DNA of 64,000 bases from Bradyrhizobium_A sp052115025 (GCF_052115025.1 NZ_JBFRFW010000006.1:62001-126000), one strand, 5' to 3'. Shown: positions 43,992 to 52,777, counted from the first letter of the stretch. Notes: generated by a model not told the origin, from the letters alone. Program-made: numbers and translations.

Positions 43992-44447
43992 TCTTCGCGA
44001 TCGTCATCGCGAAGACGAAGGTGAGTGCTGCCCGTCAAGGCGAGCACCCTTCTCGGGAACAGTCGAGTTGAGCATACGCCATCCGATCTTCCGCCGTTCA
44101 ATTCCGAAAGCTGGAAGTGGCGCCGAGCACGAGCGCTGCTTCGGTCGCTGCGAGGCGATTTAGGTTTACCGGCACATGCTTGTCCTCGCCAGCAAATACG
44201 GCGAGGAGCGGCCTCAAGATCAGACATCCATAGGAGGGCATATCCCCCGCGCAACTACCTGCCGCCAATAACAATGGGAAATTTCGAATACGCAACAATT
44301 TGAGCTGACGCACAACTTCCTTTTAATGCCTACAGATTAAAGTTGTTTCTTGTTAAATCGGACTAGGATCAAGGAAAATTTTCGGCTACAAAGATGACGC
44401 GCGTGGCAAACTTTAGCGTTCGATCTCGCCTAGGCCGCGCGCCGTCA
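43992..44447. other. Non-coding interval between nhaR and the ion channel gene
   Basis: I find no supported gene in these 456 bases. The right part (44310-44400) is AT-rich compared with its surroundings, and the G+C drop could reflect a junction between cargo pieces. No repeat or insertion sequence end is recognised. Confidence 0.45.
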
Positions 44448-45335
44448 TCATCGGCGCGGATCGGCTCCGGGCTTGTCGCCAAGCTGCGCGACTTCCAGCC
44501 GAAGCGCACGCAATTCGCTCATGATTTCCGACCGTTCGCTCCGGAGTTCCTCGGCCGTGGTTTCCTGCGCATCCGGCTCTCCCGCCTCATGCTGACGCTG
44601 CATCGCATCGACCACGATTCCGATGAACAGATTCAGCACCGTGAACGAGGTGATCAGAATGAACGGCACGAAAAACGCCCATGCCAGGGGATAGGTTTGC
44701 ATCACCGGGCGGACGATGCCCATCGACCAGCTTTCCAGCGTCATGATCTGGAACAGCGAATAGGCCGATGCGCCGATCGTGCCAAACCATTCAGGAAAAT
44801 CAGCCCCGAACAGCTTGGTCGCCATCACCGAAAATACGTAATAGACCAGCGACAACAGCCCTAGGATCGAGGCGATTCCGGGCACGGCGGCCAAGAGGGC
44901 CCCGACCACCCGCCGCATCGAAGGCACCGCAGACACCAGCCGCAGCACTCGCAGAATCCGCAGCGCCCGCAGCACTGCAAGGCCCCCGGTCGTCGGCAGT
45001 AGCGCAATTGTCACGATGCCCAGATCGAACAGGTTCCACGGATCCTTGTGGAACCGCAAGCGGTAGACAACCAGCTTAGCCAGCAGTTCTGCGACGAATA
45101 CCCCAAGGATGAGCCGGTCCAACAACAGCAACAGCGGTCCGACCGTAGCCATGACCCTGGAGCTTGTCTCGAGGCCCAGCGTGATGGCGTTGAGCACAAT
45201 CAGCGCGATGATGGCACGCTGGAACTGCGCCGATTCCAGCACCCCCTGCATCTTGCCAAGAAATCCGCCCTGGCGCGGCTCAATGTGGCGCAGGTAGGTT
45301 TCCTGGCTGCGCTTCTTCTTGTTGGTTGCGGTCAC
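44448..45335 (-). CDS. Voltage-gated sodium channel, NaChBac family
   Basis: The protein of about 295 residues has six membrane helices. S4 carries regularly spaced arginines ('LRALRILRVLRLVSAVPSMRR', part 'LRALRILRVLRLV'). The pore loop is 'FQIMTLESWSMGIVRPVM' with T199-L200-E201-S202-W203, the TLESW selectivity filter of bacterial sodium channels. S6 is 'FILITSFTVLNLFIGIVVDAM' (part), followed by a C-terminal coiled coil. It probably forms a homotetramer passing sodium. The GTG at 45335 with AAGGA upstream is the likely start; a longer frame begins at 45380. Confidence 0.92.
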   Translation of the reverse strand: MTATNKKKRSQETYLRHIEPRQGGFLGKMQGVLESAQFQRAIIALIVLNAITLGLETSSRVMATVGPLLLLLDRLILGVFVAELLAKLVVYRLRFHKDPWNLFDLGIVTIALLPTTGGLAVLRALRILRVLRLVSAVPSMRRVVGALLAAVPGIASILGLLSLVYYVFSVMATKLFGADFPEWFGTIGASAYSLFQIMTLESWSMGIVRPVMQTYPLAWAFFVPFILITSFTVLNLFIGIVVDAMQRQHEAGEPDAQETTAEELRSERSEIMSELRALRLEVAQLGDKPGADPRR

Positions 45336-45477
45336 TAATCTTGATCCTTCGCGCTTGTTCTGGAATGGTTGCCAGCACATCCCCCGACATGGTCAATGCA
45401 AACCCGTTCCCGTCGCCCGGACGTCCGTCCGCGTTCGCCAAGCTGCGACCGCGTCTTGCCCGGTGCGGCAGACCCGG

Positions 45478-45981
45478 TCACGGTGTCGGACCATTTTGAT
45501 CGGTATTGGTCCGTTTGGTAGACGGCAAGATGTAGGGCATCACCGCCAGGACGATCAGCACGATCACCGTCGACAGGGCTGCGGTGGCCTCCAGCCCAAG
45601 CCCCGCGGCCATACCGATTCCCGCTGTTGCCCAGATGCTTGCCGCCGTGGTCAGCCCTTGGGTTCTTTGCTGCACGGTGCCGATGATGATCGCACCGGCC
45701 CCAAGAAACCCAATGCCCTGGACCACACCTTGCAGGACCCGCGACATGTCCGACAGCAGCATGCCGCTCTGCAATGGGCCGATGACGAAAAGCGCGGTGC
45801 CGACGGCCACCAGCATATGGGTCCGCACGCCGGCGCTTTTTGCCTTCAGTTCGCGTTCGTATCCGAGGATTGCGCCCAGGATCGCGGCCATCAACAGGCG
45901 CAGCGTGATGCGGGTCATGGTGGACAGATCGGGAATGTCGGAAAATTCGCTGGCGATAGTTGTCCAGATATCCTGCCACAT
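45478..45981 (-). CDS. MgtC/SapB-family membrane protein
   Basis: The 167-residue protein has about five membrane helices and the MgtC core: 'LMAAILGAILGYERELKAKSAGVRTHMLVAVG' (part 'GAILGYERELKAKSAGVRTH'), 'QGIGFLGAGAIIIG' and 'GLTTAASIWATAGIGMAAG'. MgtC proteins affect membrane potential, ATP synthase and survival in low magnesium; the short form lacks the C-terminal ACT-like domain. ATG at 45981 gives the usual N-terminus. It precedes the sodium channel gene on the same strand (142 bases apart), so the pair may be co-transcribed. Confidence 0.88.
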   Translation of the reverse strand: MWQDIWTTIASEFSDIPDLSTMTRITLRLLMAAILGAILGYERELKAKSAGVRTHMLVAVGTALFVIGPLQSGMLLSDMSRVLQGVVQGIGFLGAGAIIIGTVQQRTQGLTTAASIWATAGIGMAAGLGLEATAALSTVIVLIVLAVMPYILPSTKRTNTDQNGPTP

Positions 45982-46056
45982 GGTCGATTTCCTTGTGCTG
46001 TCGATTCCGCCAGGGCTTTTCTCTACGCTGCCTCCATCATGCTCCTTGTTCGACAC

Positions 46057-46893
46057 ATCGCCAGAGCTTCATGAGTTTCGAATCCGGCTCTAAAGGAGCG
46101 GGGGTGCGGTCACGGCGAGCTTTTCCTTGCAGGTGCAGGAAGTTTGTGCGGCCTCGCGACACCGTCTCAATTAGTTCGGCGATCTGGCCTGCTGCCAGTT
46201 TCACGGACGCCGAGTCAAGGTGGTAAGATCGGAGGTGGTGGAGGCCCAACAGCAGCGACGGCGAGAACGCATAAGTAATGTCACGCAATCACACAGCGGC
46301 CGCTCTCGTCCGCAACATCGCCGCTCAGTGCCCCACCACCAACTACTGGTCTCCACCTACATCTCGCCCATCGCGGATCAGCAAAGGTTACGTTTTCCGC
46401 TGATATAGCTGATATAGTTGCAGGCGTAAACACCATGGGTTGGGTTCGACCGACCTTCATCTAATCCGCCCAGCCGAAGGGCGAATTTGCCGGTATCATC
46501 AGTCGTAGTAGCTTTGGTGAGTCTCGGATGCTTTCGGCGGGGCTCGCAGATTGACGGCTAGATTTTCAGAGTGCTCCAGCGGAAACGTAGTTATCACTTT
46601 CATCTACGCTGGGGCGCCATCTACGCTAGGCTGCGACCGCTAACCCTACGATGCGATACCGTGCGCATCTGCATCCAGTCGTCTTCCCACGAAGCGCCGC
46701 GCCCGACACGATTCGAACTTGTGACCTTACCTTCGGAGCCGCATCTTTTAGGAGATGAGTGCATCGATCACCGGCCAGACAACCTTCTTTCTGTACGCCA
46801 CAGTATCCTGCTATCCGACGTCTGAATTTCTGCCCTTCCCTTTCGGGGCCTATCGCGCTCATTTCCTCAATAGGAGGAGTTGAGGAGACGAAG
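46057..46893. other. Gene-poor junction interval with a tRNA relic
   Basis: No gene is supported over about 840 bases between the MgtC-like gene and the AlpA-like gene. A short minus-strand frame at 46037-46288 shows no recognisable motif. The interval contains a 3' half tRNA-Arg sequence (46699-46740), a GATATAGCT direct repeat near 46400, and an AGGAGGAG ribosome-binding site just before 46894. Confidence 0.5.
46699..46740 (-). repeat. 3' half of tRNA-Arg(CCG), probable relic of an attachment site
   Basis: Read on the minus strand the sequence runs from the anticodon loop CTCCGAA (anticodon CCG), through a variable region GGTAAGGTC, to the T-arm ACAAGTTCGAATCGTGT and the acceptor strand CGGGCGC. 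This agrees with the 3' half of alphaproteobacterial tRNA-Arg(CCG) with few changes. The 5' half is absent: upstream bases do not form a D-arm. 3' tRNA halves are the usual footprint of tyrosine-recombinase integration. Confidence 0.75.
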
Positions 46894-47190
46894 ATGGCTC
46901 AGCGGAATGACGGCCCGATCAAGCGGACTATCCGTCGACACCAACTACACGAAATGGTGCCGCTCGCTGACAGCACCATTTACGAGATGGAACAGCGCGG
47001 GGAGTTTCCCCGGCGCTTCGCTCTCTCGCCGCGCTGCGTCGTATGGGATCTGGCGGAGGTCGAAGCCTGGCTGGCCTCGCGCCGATCAACTCCTATTGCC
47101 CGCGCGCAATCGCCCGATGTCAGGCACCGGCGGTCGCGGCCTGTTCGAGAGCTGGGTCGGGCTCAAACAGCGGCATCGAAGGCGGGATGA
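46894..47190 (+). CDS. alpA: AlpA-family regulator (excisionase-like)
   Basis: The 98-residue protein has an N-terminal AlpA helix-turn-helix: 'RTIRRHQLHEMVPLADSTIYEMEQRGEFPRRFALSPRCVVWDLAEVEAWLASR' (part 'MVPLADSTIYEMEQRGEFPR'). AlpA proteins of P4-like elements activate or direct excision by the cognate integrase. A strong AGGAGGAG site precedes the ATG. The gene converges with the integrase and overlaps its 3' end by 71 bases, so transcription of one may interfere with the other. Confidence 0.9.
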   Translation: MAQRNDGPIKRTIRRHQLHEMVPLADSTIYEMEQRGEFPRRFALSPRCVVWDLAEVEAWLASRRSTPIARAQSPDVRHRRSRPVRELGRAQTAASKAG

Positions 47191-48400
47191 GTACTGGCAT
47201 GCGCTTCTTGCCTTCGGCCCAGGCGTCGATGATATCCGACCACTCCTGCATCATATGGCGGCGCTGCACTTCGTACTCCGCCTTGTTGTAGACTCCGCGT
47301 GATGAACGGCCGTCCTCATGCGCCAGGCATTTCTCGATCCAATCGCTGTTGAAGCCCAGTTCATTGAGCAGCGTGGATCCCGTCCTTCGAAGATCGTGAA
47401 CCGTGAACGGCTCCAGAGGCAGACCTTCCTTCTTCGCCTGCTCGACCACCGCATACGTAACGCGATTGAAGGTCGCGCGCGACATCGGGGCGTCTGCGTC
47501 ATAGCGCGACGGCAACAGGTATCTCGAATTCCCGGCGCAGGTCTTCAGCGCGATCATGATGTCGAGGACCTGGCGCGACAGGTAGACGTTATGTGCTTTC
47601 GAGCGCTTCATCCGCTCCTTCGGGATCGTCCAGACGGCGTTCTCGAAATCGACCTCATCCCAGGTCGCGTCCTGCAGTTCGCTCTTGCGCACCATCGTCT
47701 GCAGGTAGAGACGCATGCCGAGCCGGATAGTCGGCAGCGTCGCCACCTTCTCGAGCAGCTTGAGCATGATCCTGATCTCGGTCGGCGAGAGCGACCGGTC
47801 CTTCGGCACGAAGGTCGCGATGGAAGACGGCCCCACATCGTCAGCGGGGTTGGCGACCTTCTCGCCGTGCAAGATCGCGAAGCCGTAGATCTGCTTGACG
47901 ATGTCGCGGACGTGAATTGCCGTCGCCGGCGCTCCGCGCTCGACGATGGCGCCGCAATGCGCTCGAAGATCGTCGGGCGTGATCTCGGTCAGAAGCCTAT
48001 TACGCCATTTGGGTAGCAGATCGCGCTCGAAGATCGATCGGCGCATCGCCCGCGTGCTTTCCGCCATCGGCGCCGCGGTCAGCCATTTCTCGCCGAACTC
48101 GCCAAAGCTCTTCGCTTCCAGAAGCCGGCGCTTCTCCCGCTGCTTTTCGATCGCCGGCGACCGCCCTTCGCTGATGGCTCGCTTGGCGTCGATGCATAGC
48201 TCGCGAGCGCGAGCGAGCGACAGGCCGGCCGGGCCGTACTTGCCGAACGTGACGGTCTCACGCCGCCCGTTCATCCGGTAATCCAGCCGAAAAGTGAGGG
48301 TCCCCGATGGCTTCACAAGCACATACATGCCGTCCCGGTCCGTCACCTTGTAAATTTTGTCTTTTGGTTTCAGGTGTTTAAGGGCTGCATCCGTCAGCAT
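47120..48400 (-). CDS. int: P4-type tyrosine integrase of the ICE
   Basis: The 426-residue protein has the DUF4102 arm-binding N-terminus ('LTDAALKHLKPKDKIYKVTD', 'VTFGKYGPAGLSLARAREL'), a SAM-like core-binding domain and the catalytic domain: R in 'TMVRKSELQDATW', 'FTVHDLRRTGSTLL', and 'CLAHEDGRSSRGVYNKAEY' with the histidine and the nucleophilic tyrosine. It recombines attP with the host site, here most likely the guaA 3' end located 295 bases from its start. The gene reads inward, away from guaA, as usual for P4-type integrases. Confidence 0.95.
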   Translation of the reverse strand: MLTDAALKHLKPKDKIYKVTDRDGMYVLVKPSGTLTFRLDYRMNGRRETVTFGKYGPAGLSLARARELCIDAKRAISEGRSPAIEKQREKRRLLEAKSFGEFGEKWLTAAPMAESTRAMRRSIFERDLLPKWRNRLLTEITPDDLRAHCGAIVERGAPATAIHVRDIVKQIYGFAILHGEKVANPADDVGPSSIATFVPKDRSLSPTEIRIMLKLLEKVATLPTIRLGMRLYLQTMVRKSELQDATWDEVDFENAVWTIPKERMKRSKAHNVYLSRQVLDIMIALKTCAGNSRYLLPSRYDADAPMSRATFNRVTYAVVEQAKKEGLPLEPFTVHDLRRTGSTLLNELGFNSDWIEKCLAHEDGRSSRGVYNKAEYEVQRRHMMQEWSDIIDAWAEGKKRMPVLIPPSMPLFEPDPALEQAATAGA

Positions 48401-48580
48401 TTGAGCCGCCTCCGCGAAAAAAGACCGTCAGGCTGTTTTCGGGCGCCATCTGAACAAAATCTCTTTTTTATACAGCTAGTTAGATCAAAAAAAAAGACCG
48501 TCAAGGGCGCTCAGACCCTGACGGTATCGGACAAATTCCGCTTTCGCAAGAGAGAGGCGTACCGTCAGCGAGTACGTCAG
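48391..48580. repeat. Cluster of CCGTCA repeats between int and guaA (candidate Int/AlpA sites)
   Basis: ACCGTCA occurs at 48424, 48497 and 48561, CCGTCAG at 48391, and its complement TGACGGT at 48519. The pair 48497/48519 can form a hairpin with GGG/CCC extension. Repeated short sites between an integrase gene and the attachment core are what arm-type binding sites look like. The hairpin may also act as an attenuator. Confidence 0.55.
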
Positions 48581-48694
48581 CCGCCATCTCTGCCGGCCGA
48601 TAGACCCTGAACGTCTATGGATGATTATGTTTTGGTTATCAGCGTGTTACGTCGTATTCTGGCGTGTCGCCGGATACTCCCGGCAGGGCCAAAA

Positions 48695-48725
48695 TCATTC
48701 CCACTCAATCGTCCCCGGCGGCTTG
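48695..48725. other. Predicted attachment site at the guaA 3' end
   Basis: The junction is placed here because the last codons of guaA (ending in E-W-E-stop) are intact and are directly followed by element DNA with the integrase. The guaA 3' end is a recognised insertion site of genomic islands. The matching repeat at the other end of the element is outside the window, so the core cannot be delimited. Confidence 0.6.
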
Positions 48726-50290
48726 GACGTCACGTCGTAGACCACGCGGTTGACGCCCTTCACCTCGTTGATGATGCGCGTCGCGGTGGCGCCCAGGAAG
48801 CGCATATCGAAGGGATAGAAGTCGGCGGTCATGCCGTCGGTCGAGGTCACGGCGCGCAGGCCCACGACATAGTCGTAGGTGCGGCCGTCGCCCATCACGC
48901 CCACGGTCTTCACCGGCAGCAGCACGGCAAACGCCTGCCAGATGGTGTCGTAGAGCCCGGCGCGGCGGATCTCCTCGATGTAGATCGCATCGGCCTTGCG
49001 CAGGATGTCGAGCTTGTCGCGGGTGATCTCGCCGGGGCAGCGGATGGCGAGGCCCGGACCCGGGAACGGGTGGCGGCCGACGAACACGTCCGGCAGGCCG
49101 AGCTCGCGGCCGAGCGCGCGTACCTCGTCCTTGAACAGCTCGCGCAGCGGCTCCACCAGCTTCATGTTCATGCGCGCTGGCAAGCCGCCGACATTGTGGT
49201 GCGACTTGATGGTCACCGACGGGCCGCCAGTGAACGACACGCTCTCGATGACGTCGGGATAGAGCGTGCCCTGCGCCAGGAAATCGGCGCCGCCGATCTT
49301 CTTGGCTTCCGCCTCGAACACGTCGATGAACAGCTTGCCGATGGTCTTGCGCTTCACCTCGGGATCGGTGACGCCTTCCAGCTCGCCGAGGAATTGCTTC
49401 GACGCATCCACATGCACCAGCGGGATGTTGTAGTGGTCGCGGAACATGTCCACCACCGTCTCGGCTTCAGCGAGACGCAAGAGGCCATGGTCGACGAACA
49501 CGCAGGTGAGCTGGTCGCCGATCGCCTCGTGGATCAGCACCGCCGCCACCGCGGAATCGACGCCGCCGGACAGGCCGCAGATCACCCGGCCCTTGCCGAC
49601 CTGCGCACGGATCTTCTCGATCGCTTCCTCGCGGAAGGCGCGCATGGTCCAGTCGCCGGTCAGCCCCGCGACCTTGCGCACGAAGTTGCGCAGCAGTTTT
49701 GCGCCGTCCGGCGTGTGCACCACCTCGGGGTGGAACTGCATGGCGTAGAACTTGCGGGCATCGTCGGCGATCACCGAGATCGGCGAACCCGCCGCCTTGG
49801 CGACGCCGCGAAAACCTTCGGGGAGCTTGGTGACGCGGTCGCCATGGCTCATCCACACCTCGTACTGACCGCCCTTGTGCCAGACGCCGTCGAACAGCGC
49901 GCAGTCGTCGGTGACCTCGATGGTGGCACGGCCGAATTCGCGGTGATGCCCCGCCTCCACCGTGCCGCCGAGCTGCTGCGCCATGGTCTGCTCGCCATAG
50001 CAGATGCCGAGCACCGGGATGCCCGCGGTCAGAATCGACATCGGTGCGGATGGGGCGTTGTCGTCGAGCACGGACGCCGGCCCGCCGGACAGGATCACGG
50101 CCTTGGGCTTCATCTCCTGGAAAGCGGATTCCGCCTTCTGGAACGGCACGATCTCCGAATACACGCCCTCCTCGCGGACACGCCGCGCGATGAGCTGCGT
50201 CACCTGGCTGCCGAAATCGACAATCAGAATCTTGTCATGTTCCGGCGCCGTGAAGGCTGCCGGGCGGGAGGTCTGGCTGTGTGCTGTCAT
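48695..50290 (-). CDS. guaA: GMP synthase (glutamine-hydrolysing)
   Basis: The 531-residue enzyme converts XMP to GMP. The glutamine amidotransferase domain holds 'PVLGICYGEQTMAQQLGG' with the catalytic cysteine and 'QFHPEVVHTPDG'. The ATP-pyrophosphatase domain has the P-loop 'VICGLSGGVDSAVAAVLIH' (part), and the dimerisation domain ends 'VYDVTSKPPGTIEWE'. ATG at 50290 removes a long non-homologous upstream frame. The reading frame is complete despite the inserted element, because the insertion lies at or after the stop codon. guaB is 8 kb away on the same strand. Confidence 0.97.
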   Translation of the reverse strand: MTAHSQTSRPAAFTAPEHDKILIVDFGSQVTQLIARRVREEGVYSEIVPFQKAESAFQEMKPKAVILSGGPASVLDDNAPSAPMSILTAGIPVLGICYGEQTMAQQLGGTVEAGHHREFGRATIEVTDDCALFDGVWHKGGQYEVWMSHGDRVTKLPEGFRGVAKAAGSPISVIADDARKFYAMQFHPEVVHTPDGAKLLRNFVRKVAGLTGDWTMRAFREEAIEKIRAQVGKGRVICGLSGGVDSAVAAVLIHEAIGDQLTCVFVDHGLLRLAEAETVVDMFRDHYNIPLVHVDASKQFLGELEGVTDPEVKRKTIGKLFIDVFEAEAKKIGGADFLAQGTLYPDVIESVSFTGGPSVTIKSHHNVGGLPARMNMKLVEPLRELFKDEVRALGRELGLPDVFVGRHPFPGPGLAIRCPGEITRDKLDILRKADAIYIEEIRRAGLYDTIWQAFAVLLPVKTVGVMGDGRTYDYVVGLRAVTSTDGMTADFYPFDMRFLGATATRIINEVKGVNRVVYDVTSKPPGTIEWE

Positions 50291-50468
50291 GGACAGCAAA
50301 TACGCGACCCGCGGCGATCCGGCAACCGGGCAAATGCGGTGCCCACACTCTTTGGCGGCCGGACCTGCTCTCATGTCGGGCAGGGCGTTTCTCGATGGAG
50401 GGACTCCGCGCTCCCCTTGAGGGCGCCTCGACAAGAAGCCGATGAAACAGAGCCTCTGTTCTGAGTTC

Positions 50469-50497
50469 GTCATGGCCGGGCTTGCCCCGGCCATGAC
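50469..50497. repeat. Palindromic intergenic repeat (GGCCGGG family)
   Basis: A near-perfect palindrome with arms TCATGGCCGGG and CCCGGCCATGA lies upstream of guaA. Related palindromes occur at 54591-54614 and 58309-58335, all intergenic on the chromosomal side. Confidence 0.75.
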
Positions 50498-50671
50498 AGA
50501 GAAAGCGGATTATTTTCTTGCTTCGGCAAAGACTTACGGATTCGGGCTGCAGGAACGATACGGCAGGCAGCGGAGCGCCCGGGCCGTGGATGCCTGCGGA
50601 AGCGTGATGGACAGCGCCATATAGGTAAGTAATACTGACATAATTAGAACCGCAACCAGGGAGGAAACCCC

Positions 50672-51043
50672 ATGCCATCGCCCTTCCCCACCGCCGACCT
50701 CGAAGCCCTCGGCCGCGACTGGGTCGCCGCCTGGAACGCCGGCGACCTCGAGCGGGTGCTGAAACTCTACGCCGACGACTGCGAGATGAGCTCGACGGTC
50801 GCCATCCGCCTCGGTGCCGCGCCGGACGGCATCGTCCGCGGCAAGGAGGCGCTGCGGCGCTACTGGGCCCATGCCCTCGCCATGATCACCGGGCTGCATT
50901 TCACCCTGATCGACACCTTCGTCAGCCCGGACAGCCTCGTCGTATTCTACGCCAACGAGCGCGGTCAGAAGATCTGCGAATACCTGCGGCTGAATGCGGC
51001 GGGTAAGATCGTCCAGGGCTCGGCGAACCATCTGGGGCATTGA
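50672..51043 (+). CDS. SnoaL/NTF2-like small protein
   Basis: The 123-residue protein 'ALGRDWVAAWNAGDLERVLKLYADDCEM' (part 'WVAAWNAGDLERVLKLYADD') shows the NTF2-like start, with 'GIVRGKEALRRYWAHAL' and 'VFYANERGQKICEYLRL'. The fold forms a cone-shaped pocket used by diverse enzymes and binding proteins; no catalytic pair can be assigned with certainty. A GGGAGG site precedes the ATG. It stands alone between guaA and a repeat-rich interval. Confidence 0.85.
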   Translation: MPSPFPTADLEALGRDWVAAWNAGDLERVLKLYADDCEMSSTVAIRLGAAPDGIVRGKEALRRYWAHALAMITGLHFTLIDTFVSPDSLVVFYANERGQKICEYLRLNAAGKIVQGSANHLGH

Positions 51044-51069
51044 GGGGCGTAGCATCAACGCAGTCTCTC

Positions 51070-51117
51070 CCCTCGTCCTGAGGAGCGCGCGAAGCGGGCG
51101 TCTCGAAGGACGAGGCC
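51070..51117. repeat. Palindromic intergenic repeat (CTCGAAGGACGAGG variant)
   Basis: Arms CCTCGTCCT and AGGACGAGG enclose GAGGAGCGCGCGAAG and GGGCGTCTCG. It is related to the composite repeats at 57786, 58102 and 62903. Confidence 0.7.
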
Positions 51118-51309
51118 CGGGCGCTTCCGGCGCCATCGCCATGGTTCGAGACGGCGCAAGTGCGCTTCCTCACCAAGAGGGTTGAGGGATCAGCCAGGAG
51201 AGCACGACACCACGGACAGCGCCTTCATCCTCTCTGCGTCATCACCGGGCCGGCGCGCAGCGCCGTGACCCGGTGATCCAGCTTCAAGCACCGCAAATAG
51301 TCAACCGTC

Positions 51310-51341
51310 ATTCCGGAAGCCGCGAAGCGGCCATCCGGAAT
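51310..51341. repeat. ATTCCGG palindromic repeat
   Basis: ATTCCGGAAGCCGC and GCGGCCATCCGGAAT form an imperfect hairpin. Similar ATTCCGGG...CCCGGAAT pairs lie at 51374-51444 and 61966-62064. These are dispersed chromosomal repeats. Confidence 0.7.
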
Positions 51342-51478
51342 CTCAAAGCCGCAGCAGGAAATGGCGATCGAGATTCCGGGTCCGTCGCGGAGCCTGTCAT
51401 CGGGCCTCGCCTTGCGCGGACCCTTTGGCGACGTCCCGGAATGACGCCGAATGTGGAGCGCCCTCGCGCCCGGCCGCT

Positions 51479-52777
51479 TCACGCCGCCCGCAGCACCGAG
51501 ACGAAGAAGCCGTCCGTCCCCGTGCGGCGCGGGGTCATCAGGAGGCCTTCGGCGGAAGCTTCTGTTGCGGCGAGGAAGGCATCAGCGCGGTCGCCGAGCA
51601 CGGACGCCACCTGCTTCGGCGGCATCACCGTGAACGACGGCTGCCGCGCAACGAACGCGCGCACCTGGTCACCGTTCTCCTCAGTGAGCACCGAGCACGT
51701 GATGTAGACGATCCGCCCGCCGGGACGCACCAGCGCGGCGGCGCGGTCGAGCACCTCGGCTTGCCCCTTGAGCCGCACGTCGAGCGCGCCCGGGCGCATC
51801 CGCCACTTGGCGTCGGGGTTGCGCCGCCAGGTGCCGGTGCCGGTGCACGGCGCATCGATCACCACGAGGTCGGCGGAGGCGCTGATGTCGGCGAGCGGAT
51901 CGGCGGCGCCCCTGGGCGCGCGCACCTCTGCGTTGTGCACGCCGGCGCGCGACAGCCGCTCATGGATCGGCGCGAGCTGGCGCTTGTCATGGTCGGTGGC
52001 GATCAGCCGTCCCCGGCCCTGCATCATCGCCGCCAGCGCCAGCGTCTTGCCGCCGGCGCCGGCGCACAGATCAATCACCTGCTCGCCGGGCTTGGCGCCT
52101 GTCAGCAGCGCCGCGATCTGCGAGCCCTCGTCCTGGACCTCGACACCGCCCTTGATGAAGATTTCCTCGGCCTGCACGCCGGGATTGCGGGCGTCGGCGC
52201 CGAGCGCGATGCGCAGGCCCAGCGGCGACCATGGCGTCGGCGCGGCCCCCAGATGCTTGAGCGCCGCCAGCGCCTTCTCCGGCGTCGACTTCAGCGTGTT
52301 GACGCGCAGGTCGAGCGGCGCTCGCCGCGCCATCGCGGCGGCCTCCTCAGTTCGCGCCTCGCCGAACACCCGCACGAGCGAGGCATCGAGCCACTCCGGA
52401 TAATCGCCGGCGACATGCGCCGGCGCGCCATCGAGCGAGCGCGTCGCCAGCGCCGTGCGCTCGGCTTCGGTCAGCGGCTCCGGCGCAAAGCGTGCGCCAT
52501 CGCACAGCGCTGAGATCGCCGCATCATCGAGGCCGCGCTCGAGCCGCAGCATGCCGAGCGCGCGGGCGCGCGGCGTGTCGGCATCGAGCAGCCACGCGCT
52601 GGAGGCGCGGCGGCGCAGCACGTCGAACACCAGCCCTGCGATCGCCGCACGATCGCCGGAGCCGGCAAAACGGTGCGCGGTGCCCCAGTCCTTCAGCGCA
52701 TTGGCGGCGGGAATGCGCTGCGCGTCGATCGCGCTCAAAACCTCGATGGCGGCGGACAGCCGGGCGGCGGGTGTCAT
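51479..52777 (-). CDS. rsmB: RsmB/NOL1-type RNA (cytosine-5) methyltransferase
   Basis: The 432-residue protein has the NusB-like N-terminal region, then the SAM-binding motifs 'VIDLCAGAGGKTLALAAMM' and 'GRLIATDHDKRQL', and the catalytic cysteine pair in 'VIDAPCTGTGTWRRNPD' and 'IVYITCSVLTEENG'. Enzymes of this family methylate C967 of 16S rRNA or related sites with S-adenosylmethionine. The gene is monocistronic here, with a repeat-rich interval downstream. Confidence 0.93.
   Translation of the reverse strand: MTPAARLSAAIEVLSAIDAQRIPAANALKDWGTAHRFAGSGDRAAIAGLVFDVLRRRASSAWLLDADTPRARALGMLRLERGLDDAAISALCDGARFAPEPLTEAERTALATRSLDGAPAHVAGDYPEWLDASLVRVFGEARTEEAAAMARRAPLDLRVNTLKSTPEKALAALKHLGAAPTPWSPLGLRIALGADARNPGVQAEEIFIKGGVEVQDEGSQIAALLTGAKPGEQVIDLCAGAGGKTLALAAMMQGRGRLIATDHDKRQLAPIHERLSRAGVHNAEVRAPRGAADPLADISASADLVVIDAPCTGTGTWRRNPDAKWRMRPGALDVRLKGQAEVLDRAAALVRPGGRIVYITCSVLTEENGDQVRAFVARQPSFTVMPPKQVASVLGDRADAFLAATEASAEGLLMTPRRTGTDGFFVSVLRAA

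Noticed and set aside
46037..46288. Short minus-strand frame near the MgtC-like gene
   Set aside because: It overlaps the leader of the MgtC-like gene, has no convincing ribosome-binding site and shows no recognisable motif.
46699..46740. Functional tRNA-Arg gene
   Set aside because: Only the 3' half from the anticodon loop onward is present; there is no D-arm or 5' acceptor strand that could pair.
48497..48525. Rho-independent terminator between int and guaA
   Set aside because: The hairpin lacks a following T-run in either direction, and its arms are part of the CCGTCA repeat set, so Int/AlpA binding is the better explanation.
50291..50671. Purine riboswitch upstream of guaA
   Set aside because: No conserved purine-riboswitch loops are visible; the only structure is a dispersed palindromic repeat.
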